Shown here in pieces: positions 8,554 through 17,356 of a stretch of DNA of 37,793 nucleotides. The position numbers and the translations under genes are program-made. The DNA is from Burkholderiales bacterium. GTDB lineage: Bacteria; Pseudomonadota; Gammaproteobacteria; Burkholderiales; Burkholderiaceae_C. The stretch's first letter is position 1. Each line of letters starts with the position of its first letter. The stretch is taken from the NCBI GenBank assembly GCA_003963005.1, contig RXJW01000037.1, positions 1 to 37,793 of the forward strand. Reading direction: 5' to 3'. The notes beneath the pieces are model-generated. The model searched no databases. It was not told where the DNA came from and saw only the letters and a program-made list of their open reading frames with translations.

Positions 8554-9179
8554 GGTGCGGGGCGCCGGGGCTGGATCGGGCTGGCCAGTGTCGGGCGTTT
8601 GCCGACGCGCGGGCCGAGGTAGGCGGCAAAGGCGGCGAAGTCCGCCTCCAGGTCGCCGGTGAGCTGCACGAAGCGGGTCAGGGACACGACCCGCTCGCGG
8701 AAGTCGAAGTAGCACAGCCCCACCGGCACGCCGGCCTGCACGGCCACCTGGTAGGCGCCGGTGCGCCAGCCGGTCGTCAGCGAGCGGGTGCCCTCGGGCG
8801 CCACCGCAAGCCAGAAGCTGTCGCCGCGCGCCGCGGCGGCCTGCATCTGGCGCACGGTGTCGCCCACCATGCCGTGCGGGCTGCTGCGGTCCACCGCCAC
8901 GCCGCCCAGGTAACGCACCCAGCGGCCGAGCACCGGCACCGCGAACAGGCTGTCCTTGGCCCAGAACCGGAGCTGCAGGCCCATGGCCCATTTGGCGAGC
9001 AGGCCCACCACGAAGTCCCAGTTGGACGTGTGCGGGTAGACGAGGATGACGCCCTGCGGCGCCGGCACACCCGGCGCCTCCACGCGCCAGCCGCACAGGC
9101 GCAGCACCCACCGCGCCAGGCGACTCTCGCGGCCGTGGGGTGCCAGCGGCCCGGTCAGGACGGTGGGGGTGGGGCTCAA
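8550..9179 (-). CDS. 1-acyl-glycerol-3-phosphate acyltransferase-like protein (HTSNWD type)
   Basis: The product belongs to the PlsC-like acyltransferases that move an acyl chain onto a glycerolipid or lysophospholipid. It shows the catalytic HX4D motif as HTSNWD, an [21 protein letters not shown] segment and the acceptor-site motif PEGTRS. No start codon of ATG or GTG type lies between the purD stop and the conserved region, so I chose the TTG at 9179, whose TTGA overlaps the purD stop by two bases; this gives 209 residues. A second relative lies at 33207-33797. The exact substrate is not known. Confidence 0.82.
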   Translation of the reverse strand: MSPTPTVLTGPLAPHGRESRLARWVLRLCGWRVEAPGVPAPQGVILVYPHTSNWDFVVGLLAKWAMGLQLRFWAKDSLFAVPVLGRWVRYLGGVAVDRSSPHGMVGDTVRQMQAAAARGDSFWLAVAPEGTRSLTTGWRTGAYQVAVQAGVPVGLCYFDFRERVVSLTRFVQLTGDLEADFAAFAAYLGPRVGKRPTLASPIQPRRPAP

Positions 9180-10462
9180 CGCTTGAGGGCCCGGTGGCCG
9201 ATGTCGGACCGGTATTGGCGACCGGCGAACTGGATCCCGGTGGCGACCTCGTAGGCCCGCTGCGCCGCCGTGCGCACCGATTCGCCCAGCGCCGTCACGC
9301 ACAGCACGCGGCCGCCGCTGGTGACCAGCGTGCCGTCCGCCATCGCCGTGCCGGCGTGGAAGACCATCGCGTCGTCCTCGTCAGCGGGCAGGCCGGTGAT
9401 CGCGTCACCCTTGCGGGGCTGGAGCGGATAGCCCTCGGCCGCCAGCACCACGCCCAGCGCCACGCGGCGGTCCCACTGCAGTTCGACCTGGTCGAGCGTG
9501 CCGTCGGTGGCGTGCATCAGCAGCTCGAAGAGATCGCTCTTGAGCCGCATCATGATCGGCTGGGTCTCGGGGTCGCCCATGCGGGTGTTGAACTCGACGG
9601 TGCGCGGCTGGCCGTGCTCGTCGATCATCAGCCCGGCGTACAGGAAGCCGGTGAAGGGATGGCCGTCCCGGGCCATGCCGGCGATCGTCGGCTGGATGAT
9701 CTCGTGCATGACCTTGGCATGCACGTTGGGCGTCACGACCGGCGCGGGCGAGTAGGCGCCCATGCCGCCCGTGTTGGGGCCGGCATCACCGTCCAGCAGG
9801 CGCTTGTGGTCCTGGCTGGTGGCGAGGGACACGACGTGCTTGCCGTCGCACACGACGATGAAGCTCGCTTCCTCGCCGGCCATGAAATCCTCGATGACGA
9901 CCCGGGCGCCGCCCTGGTTGTGCGTCACGCCGAGCTTGTTGTCTTCCAGGATCCAGGTGATGGCCTCGTGCGCCTCCGCCAGGGTCATCGCGACGACCAC
10001 GCCCTTGCCGGCTGCGAGGCCGTCCGCCTTGATGACGATCGGTGCGCCGCGGCTGTCCACGTAGGCATGGGCAGCGGCGGCATCGGAGAAGGTCTCGTAG
10101 GCGGCCGTCGGGATGCCGTGGCGCTTCATGAAGTCCTTGGCGAAGGCCTTGGAGCTTTCGAGCTGCGCCGCAGCCTGCGTCGGGCCGAAGATGCGCAGGC
10201 CGCGCGCCCGGAACTCGTCCACGACGCCCGCCGCCAGCGCGGCTTCGGGGCCCACCACGGTCAGCGTGATCTTCTGGGCGACGGCGAAATCCGCCAGCGC
10301 CTGGACGTCGGTCACACCGATGGGCACCGTCTGCAGGCGCTCGTCCCGTGCCGTGCCCCCATTGCCCGGGGCCACGAAGACCTGGCTGACGCGCTCGGCC
10401 TGCGCCAGCTTCCAGGCCAGCGCATGCTCGCGGCCGCCGTTGCCAATGACGAGAACTCGCAT
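9176..10462 (-). CDS. purD: Phosphoribosylamine-glycine ligase PurD
   Basis: PurD (GAR synthetase) joins phosphoribosylamine and glycine using ATP, the second step of purine synthesis. The 428-residue product matches the family: N-terminal [33 protein letters not shown], then an ATP-grasp domain with [45 protein letters not shown] and [12 protein letters not shown]. The ATG at 10462 overlaps the yebC stop by one base (TGATG). An in-frame TTG one codon upstream is less likely. Confidence 0.96.
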   Translation of the reverse strand: MRVLVIGNGGREHALAWKLAQAERVSQVFVAPGNGGTARDERLQTVPIGVTDVQALADFAVAQKITLTVVGPEAALAAGVVDEFRARGLRIFGPTQAAAQLESSKAFAKDFMKRHGIPTAAYETFSDAAAAHAYVDSRGAPIVIKADGLAAGKGVVVAMTLAEAHEAITWILEDNKLGVTHNQGGARVVIEDFMAGEEASFIVVCDGKHVVSLATSQDHKRLLDGDAGPNTGGMGAYSPAPVVTPNVHAKVMHEIIQPTIAGMARDGHPFTGFLYAGLMIDEHGQPRTVEFNTRMGDPETQPIMMRLKSDLFELLMHATDGTLDQVELQWDRRVALGVVLAAEGYPLQPRKGDAITGLPADEDDAMVFHAGTAMADGTLVTSGGRVLCVTALGESVRTAAQRAYEVATGIQFAGRQYRSDIGHRALKR

Positions 10463-11184
10463 CAATTCAGCTCGGCGTTGTGATAGACCGCCTGGACGTC
10501 GTCCAGGTCTTCGATGACGTCGAGCAGCTTTTGCATACGCTCGGCATCTTCACCGCTGAGCTCGATCGTGTTCTCGGCCCGCATCGTCACTTCAGCCAGC
10601 TCGGGCACGAGGCCGGCGGCCTCCAGGGCGGCCTTGACGACTTCGTAGTCGGCCGGCGCCGTCAGCACCTCGATGGCGCCGTCGTCGCCGGTGATGACGT
10701 CCTCCGCCCCGGCGTCCAGGGCCGCTTCCATGACCTTGTCCTCCGACGTGCCCGGCGCGAACAGGAACTGGCCGCAGTGCTTGAACTGGAAGGCCACCGA
10801 GCCGTCGGTGCCCATGTTGCCGCCGTACTTGCTGAAGGCGTGGCGCACCTCGGCGACCGTGCGGACGCGGTTGTCCGTCATGGTGTCGAGCATGATCGCC
10901 GCGCCGCCGATGCCATAGCCTTCGTAGCGGATTTCCTCGTAGGTGAGGCCATCGATGTTGCCGCTGGCCTTGTCGATGTTGTACTTGATGCGGTCGGCCG
11001 GCATATTGGCGGCCTTGGCCTTGTCCACCGCCAGGCGCAGCCGGGGGTTGTCCTTGACGTCGGGGCCGCCCTGACGGGCCGCGACCGAGATCTCACGGAT
11101 GATGCGTGTCCAGATCTTGCCGCGCTTTTCGTCCTGGCGACCTTTGCGATGCTGGATGTTGGCCCATTTGGAATGTCCTGCCAT
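10462..11184 (-). CDS. yebC: YebC/PmpR (TACO1) family translation or transcription regulator
   Basis: YebC proteins are described as DNA-binding regulators (PmpR) and, for YebC and TACO1 members, as factors that relieve ribosome stalling at proline stretches. The 240-residue product has the typical start [69 protein letters not shown] and the C-terminal [17 protein letters not shown]. It heads the long minus-strand run. A TAAAAT hexamer on the minus strand (11226-11221), about 37 bp before the start, could be the -10 box, but I see no good -35. Confidence 0.95.
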   Translation of the reverse strand: MAGHSKWANIQHRKGRQDEKRGKIWTRIIREISVAARQGGPDVKDNPRLRLAVDKAKAANMPADRIKYNIDKASGNIDGLTYEEIRYEGYGIGGAAIMLDTMTDNRVRTVAEVRHAFSKYGGNMGTDGSVAFQFKHCGQFLFAPGTSEDKVMEAALDAGAEDVITGDDGAIEVLTAPADYEVVKAALEAAGLVPELAEVTMRAENTIELSGEDAERMQKLLDVIEDLDDVQAVYHNAELN

Positions 11185-11253
11185 GACTGAAGCTCTCGGC
11201 CTTGTTCTGCAAAGCCACGCATTTTAGGCGGTGGTCAGACTCGGCCGCCCCGC

Positions 11254-11547
11254 CTATCGCAGCCTCGTGCCGACATCCATGCGCTCGTGCAGGATGCGCA
11301 CCACGGCGATGCCAAAGTCCTCCCTGCGGAAATAGCTGCGGTGACGCGTCACTCGCCACGAACGATAGCCAGCGCGGATGTGATCGCATGCCAGGCCCAA
11401 GTCAGGTTGCTCAGCCAGGCGTCGACACGCTTCGGCGATGTCCTGCACGTAGCGCAGAGCCTGTTGGACGCCCCAGTGGGCGACCGTGAACTCGAAGATG
11501 GCGTCCAAGTCCCCTTGCGCGGCCGGGCTGAGGCGCACTTCAGCCAT
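11254..11547 (-). CDS. parE: ParE-type toxin of a type II toxin-antitoxin pair
   Basis: The 97-residue product is a RelE/ParE superfamily toxin: VRLSPAAQGDLDAIFEFTVAHWG at the start, an arginine-rich middle (GYRSWRVTRHRSYFRRE) and the usual end VVRILHERMD. ParE toxins poison DNA gyrase, while RelE relatives cleave mRNA; the ending and the ParD partner favour ParE. The start overlaps the antitoxin stop by 8 bp, so the two are translated together. A 7-bp inverted repeat spans the stop codon (11225-11256) but lacks a U tract on this strand. Confidence 0.9.
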   Translation of the reverse strand: MAEVRLSPAAQGDLDAIFEFTVAHWGVQQALRYVQDIAEACRRLAEQPDLGLACDHIRAGYRSWRVTRHRSYFRREDFGIAVVRILHERMDVGTRLR

Positions 11548-11785
11548 GCGCGGCGGTCTTGCGCTGGAGGAATGCCGAGAAATCGAACGCCTCGGGGGGA
11601 CCGCTCTGCTCGCCTTCGATCAGCGCCTGGCGCAGAGCTTCCACCTCGGCAGAGCGCGCCTGCTCCCGCCGGATCAGGTCCCGGATGGCTTCGCTTTCGT
11701 CCACATAGTGCCCACCCTCGACCTGGCTGCGCAGCCAGGCTTCCTGCTGCTCAGTCAGCGTGATCGGTTTGACGAGGGTGCTCAT
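11540..11785 (-). CDS. parD: ParD-type antitoxin
   Basis: The 81-residue product is a ribbon-helix-helix antitoxin: the strand KPITLTEQQEAWLRSQV, VEGGHYVDESEAIRDLIRREQ (typical CopG/ParD helix 2), then a C-terminal toxin-wrapping tail ending PEAFDFSAFLQRKTAAHG. The ATG at 11785 has GGAGATCCTC before it; an upstream in-frame start is rejected. ParD normally represses its own promoter; an imperfect dyad GGTATACGCATATCC about 50-65 bp upstream (11837-11851) is a possible but unproven operator. Confidence 0.9.
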   Translation of the reverse strand: MSTLVKPITLTEQQEAWLRSQVEGGHYVDESEAIRDLIRREQARSAEVEALRQALIEGEQSGPPEAFDFSAFLQRKTAAHG

Positions 11786-11925
11786 GAGGATCTCCAACGG
11801 GGATGGGCGAGGTATCGAACGAACCGGCAACCACAGGGTATACGCATATCCGGAGATTCAACCACCTCATATTTTCATGGCGCCGACAGCCTAGACTGCG
11901 CGCGGTCAACTCAGCCCAAGCTGCC

Positions 11926-13488
11926 ATGCCCACGCCCATCCTCTTTGCCCGCCACGGCGACACGGAAAGCCTGCTGCTCCCCGCCCTGGCCAACCGCCAC
12001 GGTCTGATCACCGGCGCCACGGGCACCGGCAAGACCATCTCCCTGCAGAAGCTCGCCGAGAGCTTTTCGAAGATCGGCGTGCCGGTCTTCATGGCCGACG
12101 TGAAAGGCGACCTGACCGGCATCAGCCAGCCCGGCAACCCGAGCGAGAAGCTGCTGGCCACGCTGAAGGACCGCGGGCTGGAGGCGCCCGAGAAGCTCGC
12201 CTGCCCCACCACGCTCTGGGACGTCTTCGGCGAACAGGGCCACCCGGTGCGGGCCACCGTGTCGGACATGGGCCCGCTGCTGCTGTCGCGCATGCTGGCG
12301 CTCAACGAGACCCAGGCCGGCGTGCTCCAGATGGTGTTCAAGATCGCCGACGACCAGGGCCTGCTCGTGCTGGACCTCAAGGACCTGCGCGCGATGCTCC
12401 AGTACGTGGGTGACAACGCGAGCCAGTTCACCACGCAGTACGGCAATGTCTCGGCCGCCAGTGTGGGCGCCATCCAGCGCGGGCTGCTGCAGATCGAGGC
12501 CCAGGGTGGCGACAAGTTCTTCGGCGAGCCCATGCTCAACATCGCCGACTTCATGCAGACCGAGGGTGGGCTCGGCGTCATCAACGTGCTCGCCGCCGAC
12601 AAGCTGATGAACGCGCCGCGGCTCTACGCGACCTTCCTGCTGTGGATGCTGTCGGAGCTGTTCGAGACACTGCCCGAGGTGGGCGACCTCGACAAGCCCA
12701 AGCTCGTGTTCTTCTTCGACGAGGCCCACCTGCTCTTCAAGGATGCGCCCGACGCGCTGATCGAGCGCATCGAACTCGTCGTGCGCCTGGTGCGCTCCAA
12801 GGGCGTGGGCGTGTACTTCGTGACGCAGAACCCGTTGGATATCCCCGACGCCGTGCTCGGCCAGCTCGGCAATCGCGTGCAGCACGCGCTGCGCGCCTTC
12901 ACGCCGCGCGACCAGAAGGCCGTCAAGAGCGCAGCCGAGACCATGCGCGCCAAGCCGGGCCTCGACATCGCCGCCGCCATCACCGAGCTGGCCGTCGGCG
13001 AAGCCCTCGTCAGCCTGCTCGACGAGAAAGGCCGGCCGAGCATCACCGAGCGGGTGTTCGTGCTGCCGCCCGGCAGCCAGATCGGTCCGATCACGCCGGC
13101 GCAGCGGCAGCAGCTCATCGCGAACTCGCTGGTCGCCGGCGTCTACGAGAAGCAGCTCGACCGCGAATCGGCCTACGAGAAGCTCGTCGGCAAGCCGGCC
13201 ACGGCAGCCCGGGCGCCGGCCGGCGGCAGCCTGGCCGCCGAAGCCGGCCAGGTGTTCAAGGGCGGCTCCAGCCCGGCACCGGCACCGGCCGATGCGGGCG
13301 GCGGCCTGATGGACGGCTTGAAAGACGTGCTCTTCGGCACCACCGGCCCGCGTGGCGGCCGGCACCCGGGGCTCGCGGAAGCCGCGGCCAAGTCTGCCGT
13401 TCGCAGCATCGGCTCGGCCGTCGGCCGCGAGATCATCCGTGGCGTATTGGGCAGCATTCTGGGCGGAAGCAACAGCCGGCGCCGCTGA
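11926..13488 (+). CDS. HerA-like ATPase of the YjgR/DUF853 family
   Basis: The 520-residue product is a P-loop ATPase of the HerA/FtsK branch, close to E. coli YjgR (about 500 residues). The Walker A motif GATGTGKT is at residues 30-37 and a Walker B with FFFDEAH has its DE at 265-266. Other family features are [25 protein letters not shown], the sensor-like region [21 protein letters not shown], and a C-terminal Gly/Ser-rich tail ending SNSRRR. The role of YjgR is not settled; HerA relatives move DNA. The ATG at 11926 is chosen because the family begins a few residues before the P-loop; the ribosome binding site is poor. parDE is divergent upstream. Confidence 0.87.
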   Translation: MPTPILFARHGDTESLLLPALANRHGLITGATGTGKTISLQKLAESFSKIGVPVFMADVKGDLTGISQPGNPSEKLLATLKDRGLEAPEKLACPTTLWDVFGEQGHPVRATVSDMGPLLLSRMLALNETQAGVLQMVFKIADDQGLLVLDLKDLRAMLQYVGDNASQFTTQYGNVSAASVGAIQRGLLQIEAQGGDKFFGEPMLNIADFMQTEGGLGVINVLAADKLMNAPRLYATFLLWMLSELFETLPEVGDLDKPKLVFFFDEAHLLFKDAPDALIERIELVVRLVRSKGVGVYFVTQNPLDIPDAVLGQLGNRVQHALRAFTPRDQKAVKSAAETMRAKPGLDIAAAITELAVGEALVSLLDEKGRPSITERVFVLPPGSQIGPITPAQRQQLIANSLVAGVYEKQLDRESAYEKLVGKPATAARAPAGGSLAAEAGQVFKGGSSPAPAPADAGGGLMDGLKDVLFGTTGPRGGRHPGLAEAAAKSAVRSIGSAVGREIIRGVLGSILGGSNSRRR

Positions 13489-13560
13489 CTGTCGACGATA
13501 ACGCGGCATTCATGCAGACTCCGACCGCCCGCTTGACAGGGCGAACGCAGGGGACGACAC

Positions 13561-15126
13561 ATGAATGCTTTGAAGCAGTTGCGCATCGGCAGCCGACTGG
13601 GTGTCGCGTTCGCGGCGGTCCTGGTGCTGATGGTCATCGTGGCTGCGGTGGGGGTGCGGGGCATCTACCGCGTCGCTGCCGGTCTGGAGACGGTGTACCG
13701 GGACCGCACGGTGCCGCTTGCCCAGCTCGGTGAACTCAACAACCTGTCCACCCGCAACCGCCTCGTCATCGTCGAGATGCTGCGCTCGCCGAGCTTCGAC
13801 GAGATCAAGCGACGCAGCGAGGAGCTGGCGGGCAATCTCAAGCGCGGCCAGGTGCTGCTGGACGACTACCTCGCCACCCGGCTGACCGACGACGAACGCG
13901 CGCTGGCGCAGCGTTTCGTGGCCGCGCGCAAGGCCTACATCGACGAAGGCCTGCTGCCCGTCAGCAGCGCACTCGCCACCGGTGGCATGAGCACCGCCCA
14001 GCAGATCTACGAGGAAAAGACCCTGCCCCTGGGCGCCAAGGCCCGCGAACTCTCCGACCAGTTGGTGAAGCTGCAGGTCGACGAGGGCGCCGCCGAGTTC
14101 CAGCGTGCGCAGGGCACGCAGGCCGCTGCGGTGAGCCTGACGCTCGTCCTGACGGCTGTGGCGGTCGTGCTGGGCGGCGGGCTGGCCCTGCTGATCACCC
14201 GGTCGATCACCGAGCCGGTGCAACGCGCGGTGAGCTTTGCCCGGGCCGTGGCCGGCGGCGACCTCAGCGCCTCCATCAACGCCGAGGGCCGTGACGAGAT
14301 CGCGTCACTGCTGGCCGCGCTCAGCCAGATGAACGACGGCCTCGTGCAGATCGTGCAGCAGGTGCGACAAGGGGCTGATGCCATCCTGACAGGCGCTGGC
14401 GAGATCGCCTCCGGCAACGCCGACCTGTCCCAGCGCACGGAAGAGCAGGCAGCCAATCTGGAGGAGACCGCCGCCTCGATGGAACAGATGAACGCCACCG
14501 TGCGACAGAACGCCGATACCGCGCAGACGGCCACCCAGCTCGCCCAGTCGGCCAGCGCCGTGGCGGTGCGGGGCGGCGACGTCGTCCAGCAGGTCATCAG
14601 CACGATGGGCGACATCTCGGCCAGTTCGCGCAAGATCGCCGACATCATCGGCACCATCGACGGCATCGCCTTCCAGACCAACATCCTGGCCTTGAATGCC
14701 GCGGTCGAGGCGGCCCGTGCCGGCGAACAGGGCCGTGGCTTTGCCGTCGTGGCCGGCGAGGTGCGGGCCCTGGCCCAGCGCAGTGCCCAGGCAGCACGCG
14801 AGATCAAGGGGCTGATCGGCCAGAGCGTGGACAACGTCGACACCGGCTCCCGGCTCGTGGGCGAAGCGGGCAGCACGATGACCGACATCGTCAGCCAGGT
14901 GAAGCGCGTGGCGGACCTGATCGCCGAGATGGGTTCGGCCACGCAGGAGCAGACCACCGGCATCGGCCAGGTCAGCGAGGCCGTGGCCCAGCTCGACCGG
15001 GTGACGCAACAGAACGCGGCGCTGGTGGAAGAAGCCGCGGCGGCGGCCGACAGCCTGCGTGGCCAGGCGAAGCGGATGCACGAAGTCGTGGGCGTGTTCA
15101 AGCTGGGCACCGGCCGCGACCACTGA
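13561..15126 (+). CDS. Methyl-accepting chemotaxis protein, no C-terminal tether
   Basis: A transmembrane chemoreceptor of 521 residues. TM1 is at about 13-33, a periplasmic four-helix-type sensor lies at about 34-185, TM2 at about 188-212, then HAMP ([25 protein letters not shown]) and a cytoplasmic signalling coil whose hairpin tip reads [33 protein letters not shown]. It ends KLGTGRDH, so it lacks the WxxF pentapeptide that recruits CheR/CheB. AGGGGAC precedes the ATG. A GACGATAA hexamer-like string at 13494-13501 resembles a sigma-28 -10 box, but no TAAA -35 is seen. The ligand is unknown. Confidence 0.92.
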   Translation: MNALKQLRIGSRLGVAFAAVLVLMVIVAAVGVRGIYRVAAGLETVYRDRTVPLAQLGELNNLSTRNRLVIVEMLRSPSFDEIKRRSEELAGNLKRGQVLLDDYLATRLTDDERALAQRFVAARKAYIDEGLLPVSSALATGGMSTAQQIYEEKTLPLGAKARELSDQLVKLQVDEGAAEFQRAQGTQAAAVSLTLVLTAVAVVLGGGLALLITRSITEPVQRAVSFARAVAGGDLSASINAEGRDEIASLLAALSQMNDGLVQIVQQVRQGADAILTGAGEIASGNADLSQRTEEQAANLEETAASMEQMNATVRQNADTAQTATQLAQSASAVAVRGGDVVQQVISTMGDISASSRKIADIIGTIDGIAFQTNILALNAAVEAARAGEQGRGFAVVAGEVRALAQRSAQAAREIKGLIGQSVDNVDTGSRLVGEAGSTMTDIVSQVKRVADLIAEMGSATQEQTTGIGQVSEAVAQLDRVTQQNAALVEEAAAAADSLRGQAKRMHEVVGVFKLGTGRDH

Positions 15127-15202
15127 GCGCCACTGGCGCCGCCGCGACGCCGTTCGTCGCAGCCGCCTGTGCGGCCCGCCGACGCGGCATCATGCTGGCC
15201 GC

Positions 15203-16267
15203 ATGACGACGTCCCAGTTCCGGCACACCTGGCCTGCCCACATCGGCGGCACCGTGGCCGTGTGCCTGCTCGCGGCGCTGGTCAACTACCTGCTGCGAGG
15301 CAAGCACCTTGGGTACTCGCTGCTCTACTCGTTCATGATCGGCGGGCAGATCTCGGCCCTGATCTGGCTCATGACGGCGGGATTGAGCCGCCTGCTGCGC
15401 CGCTGGCGGGGCGATGCCGCGCTGCGGGACCCGAGCTGGGTCGGCTGGGGCTGGATGCTGCCTTGCGTGCTGATCGGCTCCGTGGTGGGCTACACCGGCG
15501 GCGTGCTGGTCACCAACCACCTCACCGGCATGCGCGAGCCGCTTCCCTGGGACATGCCGGGTGCCCGCGCGGCGCTGTCGATCGCCTTCGCACTGCTGAT
15601 GTCGCTGCTGGCCACGGCCCTCTTCTACTCGCGGCTGGGCGTCAACCAGCTCAAGCTTGCCCAGGCGCAGGCTGAGCGCCAGGCCGCCGAGGCCCAGCTG
15701 ACGCTGCTGCAGAGCCAGCTCGAACCCCACATGCTGTTCAACACGCTGGCGCACCTGCGGGTGCTCATCAAGCTGAAGCCGGACGAAGCCCAGCGGATGC
15801 TGGACCGCCTCATCGACTACCTGCGTGCCACGCTGCAGGCCAGCCGGTCCACGGAACACACGCTGGCGGAAGAATTCGAGCGCCTGTCGGACTACCTCGC
15901 GCTGATGCAGATCCGCATGGGCGAGCGGCTGAAGGTCCAGCTCGACCTGCCGGCCGACCTCGGCCCCCAGCCGGTGCCCCCCTTGCTGCTGCAGCCGCTC
16001 GTGGAAAACGCAATCAAGCACGGCCTGGAGCCCCATCTCGATGGCGGGCTGCTGCGGGTCAGCGCAAGCCGGCCCGCGGGGCGCCTGGTGCTGGAGGTGG
16101 CCGACAGTGGCGCGGGCGTCGCACACCCCACGCGCCTGCCCGGCACCGGCTTCGGCCTGACCCAGGTTCGCCAGCGGCTCGACCAGCGCTACGGCCCCGC
16201 CGCGCGTTTCGACCTGCTGCCCCAGCCGGGGGGCGGCAGCCTGGCCCGCATCGAGATCCCCGCATGA
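15203..16267 (+). CDS. LytS/YehU-type sensor histidine kinase
   Basis: The 354-residue product is an inner-membrane kinase of the His_kinase (PF06580) type. Four membrane segments lie in the first 150 residues (ending near LATALFYSRL), followed by a coiled linker rich in Gln and Ala. The phosphoacceptor motif reads QLEPHMLFNTLAHLR, where the family usually has NPHFLFNTL; the His is the expected phosphorylation site. Then PLLLQPLVENAIKHGLEP (N-box) and DSGAGV..GTGFGLTQVRQRL (G-boxes). It has no periplasmic sensor domain, so the signal is probably sensed in the membrane. Its stop overlaps the response regulator start (ATGA). Confidence 0.93.
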   Translation: MTTSQFRHTWPAHIGGTVAVCLLAALVNYLLRGKHLGYSLLYSFMIGGQISALIWLMTAGLSRLLRRWRGDAALRDPSWVGWGWMLPCVLIGSVVGYTGGVLVTNHLTGMREPLPWDMPGARAALSIAFALLMSLLATALFYSRLGVNQLKLAQAQAERQAAEAQLTLLQSQLEPHMLFNTLAHLRVLIKLKPDEAQRMLDRLIDYLRATLQASRSTEHTLAEEFERLSDYLALMQIRMGERLKVQLDLPADLGPQPVPPLLLQPLVENAIKHGLEPHLDGGLLRVSASRPAGRLVLEVADSGAGVAHPTRLPGTGFGLTQVRQRLDQRYGPAARFDLLPQPGGGSLARIEIPA

Positions 16268-17049
16268 ACGTCACCGCCCTCATCGCCGAAGACGAGCCGC
16301 TGCTCGCCGAGCACCTGCGCGCCGAGTTGCTCGCCGCCTGGCCTGCGCTCAGCATCATCGGCCTGGCCGGCAGTGGCACGGCCGCCGTCGAACTCGCGCT
16401 GCGCGACAGGCCGCAGGTCTGCTTCCTGGACATCCGCATGCCCGGCATGTCGGGGCTGGAAGCTGCCCAGGCCATCGCCGAAGACTGGCCGGACGACGCC
16501 GGCGCCCTGCCCCTCTTCGTCTTCGTCACGGCCTACGACCAGTACGCGCTCCAGGCCTTCGATGCGGCCGCCGCCGACTACCTGCTCAAGCCGTTGACGC
16601 CCGACCGGCTGGCACGCAGCGTGGCGCGGCTGCAGCAGCGACTGGCCACGCCCGCCGCGGCCCAGGCGAGCGATGCCACGCTGGCCTCGCTGCGCCAGCT
16701 GCTCAGCCAGGCCACGCCGGCCCCGCGGCTGCGCCATCTGCAGGCCGCGGTGGGCGACGCGATCGAACTCGTGCCGGTGGACGACATCGTCTACCTGGAG
16801 GCGGCGGACAAGTACGTCCGCGCCGTCACTGCCGCGCGGGACTTCTGGGTGCGGGTATCCCTGCGCGAACTGCTGCCCCAGCTCGACCCGGCGCGCTTCT
16901 GGCAGGTGCACCGGTCGACTGTCGTGCAGATCGATGCCGTCGCCCGCGCGCTGCGGCAGGAGAACGGCACGGTGCTGCTGGAACTGCGCACCCGGCCGGA
17001 GCGCCTCACCGTCAGCCGCGTGCACGCAGCCCGTTTCAAACCGCTGTAG
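16264..17049 (+). CDS. LytTR-family response regulator (LytR/AgrA type)
   Basis: The 261-residue product pairs with the kinase upstream. The receiver domain (1-125) has the acidic pocket AEDE (residues 8-11), the phosphorylated Asp56 in CFLDIRMPG, and FVTAYDQYALQAF..DYLLKP with the conserved Thr and Lys. A linker leads to a LytTR DNA-binding domain (about 155-261) with VPVDDIVYLEAADKYVRAVT, FWQVHRSTVVQIDAV and LTVSRVHAARFKPL. LytTR regulators usually bind pairs of nine-base repeats containing GTT. The target is unknown; the palindrome that begins 10 bp after its stop codon is one candidate. Confidence 0.94.
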   Translation: MNVTALIAEDEPLLAEHLRAELLAAWPALSIIGLAGSGTAAVELALRDRPQVCFLDIRMPGMSGLEAAQAIAEDWPDDAGALPLFVFVTAYDQYALQAFDAAAADYLLKPLTPDRLARSVARLQQRLATPAAAQASDATLASLRQLLSQATPAPRLRHLQAAVGDAIELVPVDDIVYLEAADKYVRAVTAARDFWVRVSLRELLPQLDPARFWQVHRSTVVQIDAVARALRQENGTVLLELRTRPERLTVSRVHAARFKPL

Positions 17050-17058
17050 CCCCAAAAC

Positions 17059-17086
17059 CATGAAAACGGTATAAACCGTTTTCATG
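17059..17086. repeat. Perfect 12-bp inverted repeat that includes a start codon
   Basis: CATGAAAACGGT (17059-17070) and its exact reverse complement (17075-17086) flank a 4-base loop ATAA. The last three bases of the right arm are the ATG of the small protein at 17084, and TATAAA (17070-17075) straddles the centre, so the element could be a promoter/operator. As RNA it would form a strong hairpin that buries the start codon. No Shine-Dalgarno sequence precedes the ATG. Either function is inference. Confidence 0.9.
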
Positions 17087-17338
17087 AATCAACACCGCAA
17101 GACCTCGGCCCCCGAGCGCATCCAGCTGGTCCGCGACGGCTTCACGATGCCGGCGGACGACTACGCCCTGATCGCCGAACTCAAGCACCGGCTGCACGAC
17201 GTCAAGCGCGAGGCCAAGAAGAGCGAACTGCTGCGCGCCGGACTGCATGCCCTGGCGCAGCTCGACGCGCCGGCGCTGGCCGCGGCGCTGGACCGCCTCA
17301 CCCCCGTGAAGACCGGACGGCCGCCCAAGAACGGCTGA
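17084..17338 (+). CDS. Small ribbon-helix-helix-like protein, likely DNA-binding
   Basis: The 84-residue product is basic and I do not recognise a named family. Residues 12-35 (RIQLVRDGFTMPADDYALIAE) look like the strand plus first helix of a ribbon-helix-helix fold, and KKSELLRAGLHALAQL resembles the second helix of CopG/MetJ-type repressors. The C-terminus TPVKTGRPPKNG is AT-hook-like (GRPPK). The start codon lies within a perfect inverted repeat with no ribosome binding site, suggesting leaderless or autoregulated expression. It sits between the LytTR regulator and a membrane protein. DNA binding is inferred from fold-like pattern only. Confidence 0.75.
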   Translation: MNQHRKTSAPERIQLVRDGFTMPADDYALIAELKHRLHDVKREAKKSELLRAGLHALAQLDAPALAAALDRLTPVKTGRPPKNG

Positions 17339-17356
17339 GCCCGGCGAGGAGACCGC

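Noticed and set aside
11225..11256. Inverted repeat at the parE stop as a terminator
   Set aside because: It is followed by A residues rather than T on the parE strand, and the TAAAAT there better fits a yebC -10 box.
13494..13501. GACGATAA as a sigma-28 promoter for the first chemoreceptor
   Set aside because: The -10 resembles the consensus but the matching TAAA -35 region is GC-rich and does not fit.
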